Shown one piece after another: positions 29,863 to 39,022 of a DNA stretch of 64,000 nucleotides. The stretch's first letter is position 1. Each line of letters opens with the position of its first letter. The notes below the pieces were generated by a model. It saw only the letters and a list, made by a program, of their open reading frames with translations. It searched no databases and was not told the origin of the DNA. Position numbers and translations under genes: made by a program. Source of the DNA: Candidatus Wallbacteria bacterium (GTDB lineage: Bacteria; Muiribacteriota; UBA6191; JACPRK01); assembly GCA_016190005.1 (NCBI GenBank), contig JACPRK010000105.1:1-64000 (forward strand), given 5' to 3'.

Positions 29863-31965
29863 CCTGCCCCGCAGCAGCGCGGCCAGCTCCTTGATGCGCA
29901 CTTCGGCCATCAGGCGATCGGCCTCCCCGAGCGGCGCGCCTGCGAACTCGACCTTGCAGTGCAGCAGGGCGAGCGCGCCGAGCGCGGGGGCCAGCTCGGG
30001 GCGCTCGCGCTCGACCGTGCGCGCGTACTCCAGCGGCGTCCAGTCCGGGCGGCGCTCCAGGCCGTGGGCCGCCAAAAGCTGCGCGGCGCGCGTGAAGGCG
30101 GTCACCCGGGCAGTGCGCGTTCCCCGGCGAGACTGGGAGGCGATAAGGCCTGCGATCAGCTCGAAGAGCCAGAGGCCCGCAGCGGCCGCGCGCTTGCGAC
30201 CGCCCGCCAGCGACACTGCCAGCACCGCGGTCAAGAGCGCCGCTAGTGGCGCCTTGCGATCGTGCACCCAGCTGCGGCCTCGATAGAACCTGGACTGGGC
30301 CGCGATGTAGAGGTCGTCGAAGAACTCGGCCACGCGCGCCATCAGCTCGCGCTGGCCGTCGGCCGAGTAGCTGACGACTTCCCGCTGCCACTGCGCGTCG
30401 AGCGAGTCGAGCCAGGCCTTCATCTGCAGCCAGGCCGCCGATTGCGTCAGCCCGAGCTGGTCCAGGAACCCCAGCGCCTCGGGCTCGTTGGAGCTTGCCG
30501 TTGGGTCGAACTCCCACCAGCCTATGCCCGGAAGGTAGGCTTCGACCCACGCGTGGGCGTCTTTCTCCCGGACGTTGTAGTAGCCGCCGAACGCGTTGTA
30601 CTCGCCGAAGGAGAACCCGGTCACCACGCGACTCGGGATGCCCTGCGAGCGCAGGAGCAGCGCCATGGCCGATGCGAAGTACTCGCAGTGGCCGCGCTTG
30701 GTCTCGAACAGGAAGGCCTCCACGGGGTCCCCCGCGCCGACTTCCGGCAGGTCGAGCGTGTAGGCGTATTTGTTCACCAGGTGCTCTTCGATGGCCGCAG
30801 CCTTCGCATACCAGCTGGCGCGGCCGCGCGTGAGCTCCCCTCCCAGCGCACGCAGCCGCTGCAATCCATCGGGCAGCTGCAGGTAGTCCTTGACCGAGTG
30901 CGCCACATTCAGCGGCCCGGTGGTCGCCTCCAGCTGGGTCTGGGTGGCCTGGGGCAGCTTCGACCAGACGCGGTACGTGATCTTCTGGAAGCGCGTGTCC
31001 CCGCCTCTCGAGAGCGTGTCTCCGACGCTATGGTTGACGGGGTAGCCGATCAGCTCGATGGCAGCCGGCTGGGCCGCGCTGAAGAGGGCGCGATTGGTGT
31101 AGGGCTCGATCAAGATCTCCTGAAGGAAGTAGTCGGCCAGCGGCGTCTGGTCGCCGGGGATGAGGCGTGCGGGGCGGCCGGGCTCGGCCTGAAGCGAGCG
31201 TGAAAGGCCCCGGCTTCCGCGCGAGGTCCACTTGCGGCCCGCGTAATGGTCGAGGACCTGGCCGCGCCACTTCTTCTGGTCCTTGGCGTAGACCCGCATG
31301 TAGAGCTTCGAGCTCTTCTTGATGCTGGCCATCTCGCCCAGGCTGACCTCGTCGCCAAAACCCGTGACGCTCGGCAGATTCGCCGGATTGAAGAGCACGA
31401 ACGGCGCTCTCGGCAGCACGAAGAAGAGCGGCCCCGCAACGGCGAAGCTCGCCGCGACGAAGGCGAGACAGACACCCACGTAGCGGCGTCTGAATCCGGC
31501 GGAGACCGTCTCGGGATGCGCCTCCCGCAGGAAGCAGATCAGGGTCGCCGTGGTGAACAGGATGAGGAAGAGCAGAAACGCCAGCTCCAGAGTCCGCGTG
31601 GAGACCACGAGCATGACGAGCGTCAGCACCAGATACAGTTGCCGGAGCGACCCGCGCCCGCGCCCCGTGTGCATGCTGATGGCGGCCAGCGAACAGAAGA
31701 AGAGGGCGAACCCGAGCACTCCGTCGCGGAACACGAGGTAGTCGACCAGGCAGCCGAGGGCGCAGACCAGTCCGACCCTGTTCTCGACCCCCTTCGGGAG
31801 CGCCTTGCCGGCGCGCCTGGCTGCCCAGTAGAAGAGGGCCGGCACGCCGAAGGCCACCAGCGCGCGCGGCTCGGCCAACGCCATCGCCACCATCGTGACC
31901 GACACGGCCAGCCACGCCCAGAGGTCCATCCGATCGAGGCCTTCCGTCCTGTCGTCGGGCTTCAT
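29842..31965 (-). CDS. Transglutaminase-like TgpA/DUF3488 family membrane protein
   Basis: Multiple N-terminal TM helices; RGHCEYFASAMALLLRSQGIPSRVVTGF, DAHAWVEAYLPGIGWWEFDPT. Confidence 0.93.
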   Translation of the reverse strand: MKPDDRTEGLDRMDLWAWLAVSVTMVAMALAEPRALVAFGVPALFYWAARRAGKALPKGVENRVGLVCALGCLVDYLVFRDGVLGFALFFCSLAAISMHTGRGRGSLRQLYLVLTLVMLVVSTRTLELAFLLFLILFTTATLICFLREAHPETVSAGFRRRYVGVCLAFVAASFAVAGPLFFVLPRAPFVLFNPANLPSVTGFGDEVSLGEMASIKKSSKLYMRVYAKDQKKWRGQVLDHYAGRKWTSRGSRGLSRSLQAEPGRPARLIPGDQTPLADYFLQEILIEPYTNRALFSAAQPAAIELIGYPVNHSVGDTLSRGGDTRFQKITYRVWSKLPQATQTQLEATTGPLNVAHSVKDYLQLPDGLQRLRALGGELTRGRASWYAKAAAIEEHLVNKYAYTLDLPEVGAGDPVEAFLFETKRGHCEYFASAMALLLRSQGIPSRVVTGFSFGEYNAFGGYYNVREKDAHAWVEAYLPGIGWWEFDPTASSNEPEALGFLDQLGLTQSAAWLQMKAWLDSLDAQWQREVVSYSADGQRELMARVAEFFDDLYIAAQSRFYRGRSWVHDRKAPLAALLTAVLAVSLAGGRKRAAAAGLWLFELIAGLIASQSRRGTRTARVTAFTRAAQLLAAHGLERRPDWTPLEYARTVERERPELAPALGALALLHCKVEFAGAPLGEADRLMAEVRIKELAALLRGRKREDRR

Positions 31966-31980
31966 GGCGAGGGTCTCGAT

Positions 31981-33378
31981 TCAGCAGAGCGCCGACGTTG
32001 CGCGCGAGTGGAGAAGCACGTGGCAGCCGCCCTCGGCCAGCCGCACGACGGCCGGCCGGGCGCGCTCCTTGCGGGCCTCGTCGCGGTCGGCCACGGTCAA
32101 GAGGGCGCTCACGTGGTAGCCCTTGCCCAAGAGCGAACCGATGGCCGCGCAGTCCTCATCGGTGGCACCTGGGAGCGCGAAGATGACGTAGGAGTCGGGG
32201 GCCAGGAGGCCGACCGTCCGGCCCAGCATGCCGGAGAGGCTTCCGCGGCGCGTGTAAGGGACGCTGCCCAGGTACCGCAACAACAGACCCAGCTCCGAGG
32301 CGGTGAAGATGGACGGCGAGGGCGCGAACTCGTCGGCCAGGAGCAGCACCTGGCTGTGGCAGCTGGCCGCCACCAGCTCCCGGCAAACCGTCGCCGCGAT
32401 CCGGATGCACTGTTCCAGCTTCTCGGGTCCCTTCCGACTGTCGGCCTTGCGCTCGTCCAGGTCCAGGAACAGGTAGTAGCGGGCCGAGCGATTCTGCTGG
32501 TGCTCCCGCACGACCAGTCGCTGGAAGCGGGCGCTCACTTTCCAGTGGATCGAGCGTGGCGGATCACCCGGCAGGTACTCGCGCAGGCCGTGGTAGTCGA
32601 GCCCCTCGCCGCGATGGGAGTCGACCAGGCTCTCCGTCGGCACCTCGATCTCGGAGGCGGTAGCCGCGGTGTAAAACGGGCGCAGCAGTGTCGGCACGAC
32701 CACCACGCGTCCGGCCGGCCAGTACGTCCAGGCCAGGTGCATCAACCGCATCGGGAAGCTGGTGTAGACGTCGACGCTCTCGAGCCTGTAATCGCCCCGG
32801 CGCTCGAGCTTGGTGCGGATCGACACGCGGGCGCTCTTGCCGGGGGGCAGGTAGAGGAGCCGCCCGGGCTGTCCCTCGCGAGGCTCTCCGGTGACGATCT
32901 GGCTCATCACGCGGGCCAGGTACGGGCCCAGTTGCGCCAGCGGGGGCACCAGCCTGCGCAGCCTGCGGCCGGGCTCGTAGTCGGCGGCGCCCACGAAGCG
33001 CGGTTTCACCTCGACGAAGTGGCGGCCGAATCGGCTCGAGTTGTGGACGACGGCCTCCCAGGTGAACTCTTCGCCTTCTGCGGCTTCGCGGTCCAGGTGG
33101 ACGGAGACTGATAGGCCGACCACGCTCACTGCGTTCACGAGGAACGAAAGCACGTAGACGCCCCCCATGACGCTGGCGAAGAGGTAGACGAGGTTCGTGC
33201 CCGAGTTGACCGCGGCGACGACGATGCAAAGAAACAAGATGAGGAAGTGAATGCCTTCGCGAGTGCCGCGCCAGCGCAGCCCGCGCTCGGCTCTGCGCCG
33301 ATTCGGACTCGATAGGGCCGCCGGCTCCCGTGACTCCGAGATGGCCCGCGCGGCTGCTCCCGCTGCGGCGCCGGTCAA
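31981..33378 (-). CDS. DUF58 domain-containing membrane protein
   Basis: YLPGDPPRSIHWKVSARFQRLVVREHQQ; TTG start overlapping the stop of the MoxR gene. Confidence 0.9.
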   Translation of the reverse strand: MTGAAAGAAARAISESREPAALSSPNRRRAERGLRWRGTREGIHFLILFLCIVVAAVNSGTNLVYLFASVMGGVYVLSFLVNAVSVVGLSVSVHLDREAAEGEEFTWEAVVHNSSRFGRHFVEVKPRFVGAADYEPGRRLRRLVPPLAQLGPYLARVMSQIVTGEPREGQPGRLLYLPPGKSARVSIRTKLERRGDYRLESVDVYTSFPMRLMHLAWTYWPAGRVVVVPTLLRPFYTAATASEIEVPTESLVDSHRGEGLDYHGLREYLPGDPPRSIHWKVSARFQRLVVREHQQNRSARYYLFLDLDERKADSRKGPEKLEQCIRIAATVCRELVAASCHSQVLLLADEFAPSPSIFTASELGLLLRYLGSVPYTRRGSLSGMLGRTVGLLAPDSYVIFALPGATDEDCAAIGSLLGKGYHVSALLTVADRDEARKERARPAVVRLAEGGCHVLLHSRATSALC

Positions 33379-34340
33379 GGCGAGGCGACCTCCTCGAGGA
33401 TCGAGCGCACCAGCTTGAACTGCTCCGCCAGGTCGGCCCGGAAGCCGGTGCGCGTCGTCAGCCGGTGGCCCAGGCATGGGCCGGCCAGCTCCTTGACGTC
33501 GTCAGGCATCACGTAGTCCCGCCCGCGGACCAGCGCGAAGGCCTGGCTCAGCCGACACAGCACCAGCGCCCCGCGCGGGCTGGCGCCCGCAGACAGGTCC
33601 TCACGGGTCCGGGACCGCTCCACGATCGCCAGCAGGTAGTCGAGAACCGTGTCTTCCATCCGCACGTCGGCCACGCGTTGCTGCAGGGAGAGCAGCTCCG
33701 AACGGCTCACGACCGGCGTCAGCTCATCCAGCGGCGAGGAATGCTCCCGGGCCCGGATCATCTCGCGCTCCTGGTTGCGGTCCGGATACCCGAGCGGGAT
33801 GCGTAGCGCGAAGCGGTCGAGCTGGCTCTCCGGCAGAAAGTATGTGCCGATCTGCTCGGCCGGATTCTGCGTGGCAATCACGAAGAACGGCGACTTCAGC
33901 GGATAGGTCCGCCCGTCCACCGTCACCTCGCACTCGGCCATCGCCTGCAGTAGGCTCGACTGCGTGCGCGGCATCGCCCGGTTGATCTCGTCGACCAGCA
34001 GGATGTTCGTGAAGACGGGCCCCTCGCGGAACTCGAACTCCTCCGACTTGCGGTTGAACACGGCCACGCCCGTGACGTCCGACGGCAAGAGATCGCTGGT
34101 TGCCTGGATGCGGCCGAAGTCGCAGTCGATGGAGCGGGCGATCGAGCGCGCCAGCGTCGTCTTGCCCACGCCCGGGACGTCCTCGATCAGCAGGTGCCCC
34201 CGGGCCAAGAGCGCCGTGACGGCCAGCTCGACCGCGTGGCGCTTGCCCACCATGACGCGTTCGATGTTGGTGACGAGCCGCTGCACGACGCCGGCGGCGG
34301 GGAGATCGGGATGGGACGCGAGCGATGCCGGAACGGTCAT
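33375..34340 (-). CDS. moxR: MoxR family AAA ATPase
   Basis: LLIEDVPGVGKTTLARSIARS, LLVDEINRAMPRTQSSLLQAMAE, FFVIATQNPAEQIGTYFLPESQLDRF. Confidence 0.95.
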   Translation of the reverse strand: MTVPASLASHPDLPAAGVVQRLVTNIERVMVGKRHAVELAVTALLARGHLLIEDVPGVGKTTLARSIARSIDCDFGRIQATSDLLPSDVTGVAVFNRKSEEFEFREGPVFTNILLVDEINRAMPRTQSSLLQAMAECEVTVDGRTYPLKSPFFVIATQNPAEQIGTYFLPESQLDRFALRIPLGYPDRNQEREMIRAREHSSPLDELTPVVSRSELLSLQQRVADVRMEDTVLDYLLAIVERSRTREDLSAGASPRGALVLCRLSQAFALVRGRDYVMPDDVKELAGPCLGHRLTTRTGFRADLAEQFKLVRSILEEVASP

Positions 34341-34434
34341 GAGGCCTCCGCGGATAGGTCGCATACACGATAGCAGACGGCGCCCAGACGCCTCGGTTCA
34401 CGGAATTCTCGCCGGGCTGCTAGCCTGGAGGGTG

Positions 34435-35298
34435 ATGGCGAGGCGCGCGTCATGGAACCGGCTGCGAGAGCACCTCGACGGCCTCCTCACGGTGTACGGG
34501 GCCCGGTTCCTCGACACCGACCCTCTGCGCTACGTACACCGCTACCACTCGGCCCCCGATCGCGAGATCGCTGCTCTGATCGCCTCGTCGCTGGCGTACG
34601 GGCAGGTGGGCCAGGTGCTGGCCAGCGTCGAAAACGTCCTGGCGCGGATGGGACCCGAGCCGGGCCGCTACGTGCGCGAGCTCCGCTGGCGGGACGCTCT
34701 CGACGACTTCCGCGGGTTCAAGCACCGCTTCAACGACGCCCGCGACATGGTCTGCTTGCTCGAGGCCGCCCGGCGGGCCCTCGACTCCCACGGCTCGCTC
34801 GGCGACCTCCTCGCTCGCGGCTTTCGACCCGATGACGAGGACACGGGCCCGGCGCTGGCAAAGTTCTCGGCTTGGATGATCGCCGCCATGGAGCCCGCGA
34901 TCTACCCGGCCAAGCAGCTCCCTGCGAGCGTTCGCTTCTTCTTCCCGTCACCGCCCGGCTCGGCCTGCAAGCGGCTCTGCCTCTTCGCCCGCTGGATGGC
35001 TCGGCCGGCGGACGGCCTCGATTTCGGGCAATGGAGGGGCGTCCCCCCGCGCGCCCTCGTGATTCCGCTCGACACGCACATCGCCCGCATCTGCTCCTAC
35101 ATCGGTCTCACGCGCCGCAGGACGATGGGATGGGAGATGGCCCGCGAGATCACGGCTGGCTTGCGGCGTCTCGACCCCGTCGATCCGATCAAGTACGACT
35201 TCGCCATCTGCCGGCTCGGCATTCTCGATCAGTGCCCCAGGAAGAGGGACCTGGACAAGTGCCGGCTCTGTCCGCTCCTGGCCGTCTGCTTGCTCTAA
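34435..35298 (+). CDS. TIGR02757 (DUF2400) family protein
   Basis: FLDTDPLRYVHRY, IPLDTHIARI, C-terminal Cys cluster CRLGILDQCPRKRDLDKCRLCPLLAVC. Confidence 0.88.
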   Translation: MARRASWNRLREHLDGLLTVYGARFLDTDPLRYVHRYHSAPDREIAALIASSLAYGQVGQVLASVENVLARMGPEPGRYVRELRWRDALDDFRGFKHRFNDARDMVCLLEAARRALDSHGSLGDLLARGFRPDDEDTGPALAKFSAWMIAAMEPAIYPAKQLPASVRFFFPSPPGSACKRLCLFARWMARPADGLDFGQWRGVPPRALVIPLDTHIARICSYIGLTRRRTMGWEMAREITAGLRRLDPVDPIKYDFAICRLGILDQCPRKRDLDKCRLCPLLAVCLL

Positions 35299-35327
35299 GG
35301 CCCGATCTGTTATCATCCGGCCTCGCC

Positions 35328-36788
35328 ATGACAGCTTACGACTCGGCCGCCATTCCGTTCGCGCTTACCTATGACGACGTGCTCCTGCAGCCCAGGCGAT
35401 CGGCTGTCGTCAGCCGCAAGGACGTCGACACCTCCACCTGGCTGACGCGCAAGCTCAGACTGAACGCACCCGTGCTCGCGGCCAACATGGACACTGTCTG
35501 CGAGTCGAGGCTGGCCCGTGCCATGGCGCGCTGCGGCGGCCTGGGCGTCATCCATCGCTTCATCTCCATCGAGGACGAGGCCGCCGAGGTCGCCCGCGTG
35601 AAGCGGCCGGAAGTGGGCGGAACCCCGCGACTGCAGACCATCGGCCCCAACCGCACTGTCGGCGAAGCGACCAAGCTCCTTGGCCGGCACAACGTGCACA
35701 GCCTCCTGGTGGTCGGCGACGACGAGCGGCTCCTCGGCATCCTCACCAGCCGCGACCTGCTCTTCTCGGACAACCCGAGCGAGCGCGTCGCCGACCTGAT
35801 GACCGGCGGCGAGGACCTGGTCACCGCCCACGTCGGTACCACCGTCGAAGACGCCCGCCGCATCCTCCACCAGATGCGTCTCGAGAAGCTCCCGCTTGTC
35901 GACGAGGCGGGACGGCTGCGAGGCCTGATTACCAGCCGCGACGTCTTGAGGCTGGCCGAGAACCCCAACGCGGCGCGCGACTCCCACGGCCGTCTGCTGG
36001 TCGGCGCGGCCATCGGCGCGGTCGGCGACTACATGGAGCGCGCCGAGGCGCTCGTCGCCGCCGAGGCCGACGTGCTGGTCGTCGACATCGCCCACGGCCA
36101 CTCCGAGCACGCCCTGCGGGCCACGCGGCGCGTCAAGGAGAAGTTCCCGTCCGTCGAGCTCATCGCCGGCAACGTCGCCACGGCCGAGGGCGCGCTCGAC
36201 CTGATCGAGGCCGGCGCCGACGCCATCAAAGTCGGCGTCGGACCCGGCGCGGCTTGCTCCACCCGCATCGTCACCGGCGTCGGCGTGCCCCAGCTCACGG
36301 CGGTGATGGACTGCGCCCGGGTTGCCGCCGAGCGCGGCGTCCCCATTTGCGCCGACGGCGGCATCCGCTTCGCCGGCGACATTACCAAGGCCCTGGCCGC
36401 CGGTGCCTCCACGGTGATGATCGGAAGCCTCTTCGCTGCCACTGACGAGAGCCCTGGAGAGACCGTGGTCCGCAAGGGCGCCCGCTACAAGGTCTTTCGC
36501 GGCATGGCCTCGGCCGGTGCCACCGAGGCCCGTTCTCGCCGCGAGGAGAGCCAGGACGTGCTCGACGAGCTGGCCGCCAACGTCGTTGCCGAGGGAGTCG
36601 AGGCCGTCGTCCCCTACCGCGGCAGCGTCGCCGAGCTGATGCACCAGCTCGTCGGTGGCCTCCGCAGCGGCATGAGCTACCTCAACGCGCCCAGCATCGA
36701 GGCGCTCCGCGCCAACGCCCGCTTCGTGCGCATCACCGACGCCGGCTGGCGCGAGAGCTCCCCGCACGATCTCCAGCTGGCCGAGTAG
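35328..36788 (+). CDS. guaB: IMP dehydrogenase-like protein with CBS domains (IMPDH/GMP reductase superfamily)
   Basis: [70 protein letters not shown]. Confidence 0.85.
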   Translation: MTAYDSAAIPFALTYDDVLLQPRRSAVVSRKDVDTSTWLTRKLRLNAPVLAANMDTVCESRLARAMARCGGLGVIHRFISIEDEAAEVARVKRPEVGGTPRLQTIGPNRTVGEATKLLGRHNVHSLLVVGDDERLLGILTSRDLLFSDNPSERVADLMTGGEDLVTAHVGTTVEDARRILHQMRLEKLPLVDEAGRLRGLITSRDVLRLAENPNAARDSHGRLLVGAAIGAVGDYMERAEALVAAEADVLVVDIAHGHSEHALRATRRVKEKFPSVELIAGNVATAEGALDLIEAGADAIKVGVGPGAACSTRIVTGVGVPQLTAVMDCARVAAERGVPICADGGIRFAGDITKALAAGASTVMIGSLFAATDESPGETVVRKGARYKVFRGMASAGATEARSRREESQDVLDELAANVVAEGVEAVVPYRGSVAELMHQLVGGLRSGMSYLNAPSIEALRANARFVRITDAGWRESSPHDLQLAE

Positions 36789-36838
36789 GGCCGAGGGCTA
36801 GGGCAGGGGGGGGAACCCGGGGGCGCGGGGGCGGAAAA

Positions 36839-36900
36839 CCCGTGGCGTCAACCTGTACCGGGTTTTCAACTGAAAACCCGGTACAGGTAGACGCCACGGG
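36839..36900. repeat. 62-nt near-perfect inverted repeat (29/30 arm match), family 1 hairpin
   Basis: cccgtggcgtcaacctgtaccgggttttca-ac-tgaaaacccggtacaggtagacgccacggg. Confidence 0.97.
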
Positions 36901-36928
36901 ATTTCCTGGCGGATGCTAGACTGGGCGC

Positions 36929-37465
36929 GTGGCGGAGATACTCCCGGTCGAAGGTCTGGCACCGCCGGTGGCGGGTTACGAGTTGACGCGCCTGGAGCCC
37001 GACCGGCAAGTTGAGGCAGCGGCGCTGGTGAGGCGCGTGATGGCGGAATTCGGGCGGACGGGGACGGGCTGCTCGTGCAACGATCCCGAGATGGAGGCAT
37101 TGGCCTCCGCGTACCAGCAGGCCGACCGCTTCTTCCTGGCGCTGCTTGGTCCGGCCGGCAACCTCGTCGGCACGGCGGGTGTGGCGCCGCTCCAGGGCGC
37201 CCCCCCGGAGCAAAAGGTCTGCGAACTGCGCAAGATGTACTTCACTCCCGAGGTCCGGGGGCTGGGGCTGGGCCGCTGGCTCCTTTCGCAGTGCCTCGCC
37301 GGCGCGCGCAGGCTGGGGTACCGCCGAGTGTATCTGGAGACCTGCGAAGGCATGCACGCGGCCATCCGGCTCTACCAGCGGAACGGCTTCCGTCGCCTCG
37401 ACGGGCCAATGGGCTCCACGGGACACAGCGGCGCGTGCAGTCTCTACTTCGCCATCGAGCTTTGA
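36929..37465 (+). CDS. GNAT family N-acetyltransferase
   Basis: GTAGVAPL, CELRKMYFTPEVRGLGLGRWLLSQCL, AIRLYQRNGFRRL. Confidence 0.92.
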   Translation: MAEILPVEGLAPPVAGYELTRLEPDRQVEAAALVRRVMAEFGRTGTGCSCNDPEMEALASAYQQADRFFLALLGPAGNLVGTAGVAPLQGAPPEQKVCELRKMYFTPEVRGLGLGRWLLSQCLAGARRLGYRRVYLETCEGMHAAIRLYQRNGFRRLDGPMGSTGHSGACSLYFAIEL

Positions 37466-38334
37466 CCGCGGCGCTCGCATCGCTGCTGGCCCTCGCCGGT
37501 GCCACAACCGTCTGGGCTCAGCCGCATGTCCCGGCTCTCCCGTCGATCACGGCGATCCAGTGCAGCTTCGAAGGCGGCGGCCGGTTCTCGGGGCCCGACG
37601 ACCTGTCCCCGACTTGGGCGTCAGCGCGCGAGATGGCCCGCCAGCTCGCCGATCGGGTCCCCGACGCTGCCGTCGCCGGTGTCCAGGGGCTCGACAGCCG
37701 CGAGGCCGCCGGCAAGCTCCGGGAGCTCCTGTCCGAATCCACCCGCGGCCCGTGGCTGCACGCATGGACGGGGCAGGGCCGGCAAGGAAGTCCCGACGGC
37801 CTGGCGCTTTTGTGGCGCTCCGACCGAGTGACCCTGGAACGCGACCTCGGCAAGTCCCCGATCGACTTCCTGGACGACGGCGCCGTTCTCCATGTCATCG
37901 GCGGATGGTTCCGGCAGGTCGCCACCGGCCGGACGTTCGGGTTCTTCACCGCCCGGCTTGCACGCCCGCACGAGCGGCGGGGGGCGATGCCGGTCTCCCG
38001 GACCACCCAGCGCTGGGAGGCCTGGCGTGTGCGCGAGTTCGTCTGGGAGGCGATGATCCCGCACCCCGACGACGCCCGCATCCTGGCCATTGACCTCGAA
38101 TCCTCTTTTGGGTCGCCTGCATGGTTCGAGCTGAGGAAAGACTTCGAGCCCGACGGCGACAAGCGCTTCACGGTCGATTCCGACGCCGCCCTCTTCCACG
38201 GCAAGCGCTACGACTTCCTCTTCTGGGACGGCCACTCCGGCCCGAGATTCCCGGGCGGCATCCTCGGCAAGGCCGGCCGCAGCGAGCACTTCGGCTCCGC
38301 CCACCGCTTCGTCTGGGCCGCCCTGAAGCTGTGA
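37462..38334 (+). CDS. Secreted protein of unknown function (possible endonuclease/exonuclease/phosphatase-like fold)
   Basis: TTG start overlapping the GNAT stop; signal segment LTAALASLLALAGATTVWA; weak EEP-like spacing. Confidence 0.6.
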   Translation: MTAALASLLALAGATTVWAQPHVPALPSITAIQCSFEGGGRFSGPDDLSPTWASAREMARQLADRVPDAAVAGVQGLDSREAAGKLRELLSESTRGPWLHAWTGQGRQGSPDGLALLWRSDRVTLERDLGKSPIDFLDDGAVLHVIGGWFRQVATGRTFGFFTARLARPHERRGAMPVSRTTQRWEAWRVREFVWEAMIPHPDDARILAIDLESSFGSPAWFELRKDFEPDGDKRFTVDSDAALFHGKRYDFLFWDGHSGPRFPGGILGKAGRSEHFGSAHRFVWAALKL

Positions 38335-38342
38335 AATGTAGG

Positions 38343-38402
38343 GAAATGTAGGGACACACGACTCATTTTCCTCAGAAAATGAGTCGTGTGTCCCTACATT
38401 TC
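38343..38402. repeat. 60-nt perfect inverted repeat (28-bp arms), family 2 hairpin
   Basis: gaaatgtagggacacacgactcattttc-ctca-gaaaatgagtcgtgtgtccctacatttc. Confidence 0.97.
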
Positions 38403-38473
38403 CTCTCTGCGCGCACCCTGTGACCATCCTCACACTCGACATCCCCTGAGGCGCGGTGTAGGCTTCGGACGAG

Positions 38474-39022
38474 ATGAGCTCGGGGGTCGAAAGCGAGAAC
38501 GGAGCAGCGAGAAAGCCCACAGACCAGGTTGGGGCGGTGCTCATTGTGCGCGCGGGCGAGCTGATCGCGGCGTTGCCCGTCGGGTCGTTGCTGGAAACGA
38601 TGCGCCCGTTGCCGGTGGCGCGCTTGGCCGGCGTGCCGCCTTTCGTCGCCGGCTCAGCCGTCGTGCGGGGAGAGGTCGCTCCCGTCGTCGATCTCGCGGC
38701 CCTGCTCACGGGAAGGCCGCTGGCTGCGACAGGCCGCTGGGTCTGCGTTCTTGCCGCCAACCGGCGCATAGCCGTGGGCGTGGACGCCGTCGAATCCGTC
38801 GCGCGCCTGCCGGCCGAGACACTCGAAGTGCTGCCCGGGCTGCTCGAGGGCGCGGCCGCTGGCGCCGTCGAGCGGCTGGCCGCGCATGACACCGACCTGC
38901 TCGTCCTGCTCCGGCTGTCCAGGCTGATCCCGCCGGAGGTCTGGGATGTGCTCGGCTCCTCGGGCGAGCGCGCGCGCGAAGGCTCGCCGCCACCAGCGCG
39001 GCCGGAGGCTCCGCGGCCGTGA
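38474..39022 (+). CDS. cheW: CheW-like chemotaxis coupling protein
   Basis: LPVGSLLETMRP, GVPPFVAGSAVVRGEVAPVVDLAALL, RIAVGVDAVESV. Confidence 0.88.
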   Translation: MSSGVESENGAARKPTDQVGAVLIVRAGELIAALPVGSLLETMRPLPVARLAGVPPFVAGSAVVRGEVAPVVDLAALLTGRPLAATGRWVCVLAANRRIAVGVDAVESVARLPAETLEVLPGLLEGAAAGAVERLAAHDTDLLVLLRLSRLIPPEVWDVLGSSGERAREGSPPPARPEAPRP

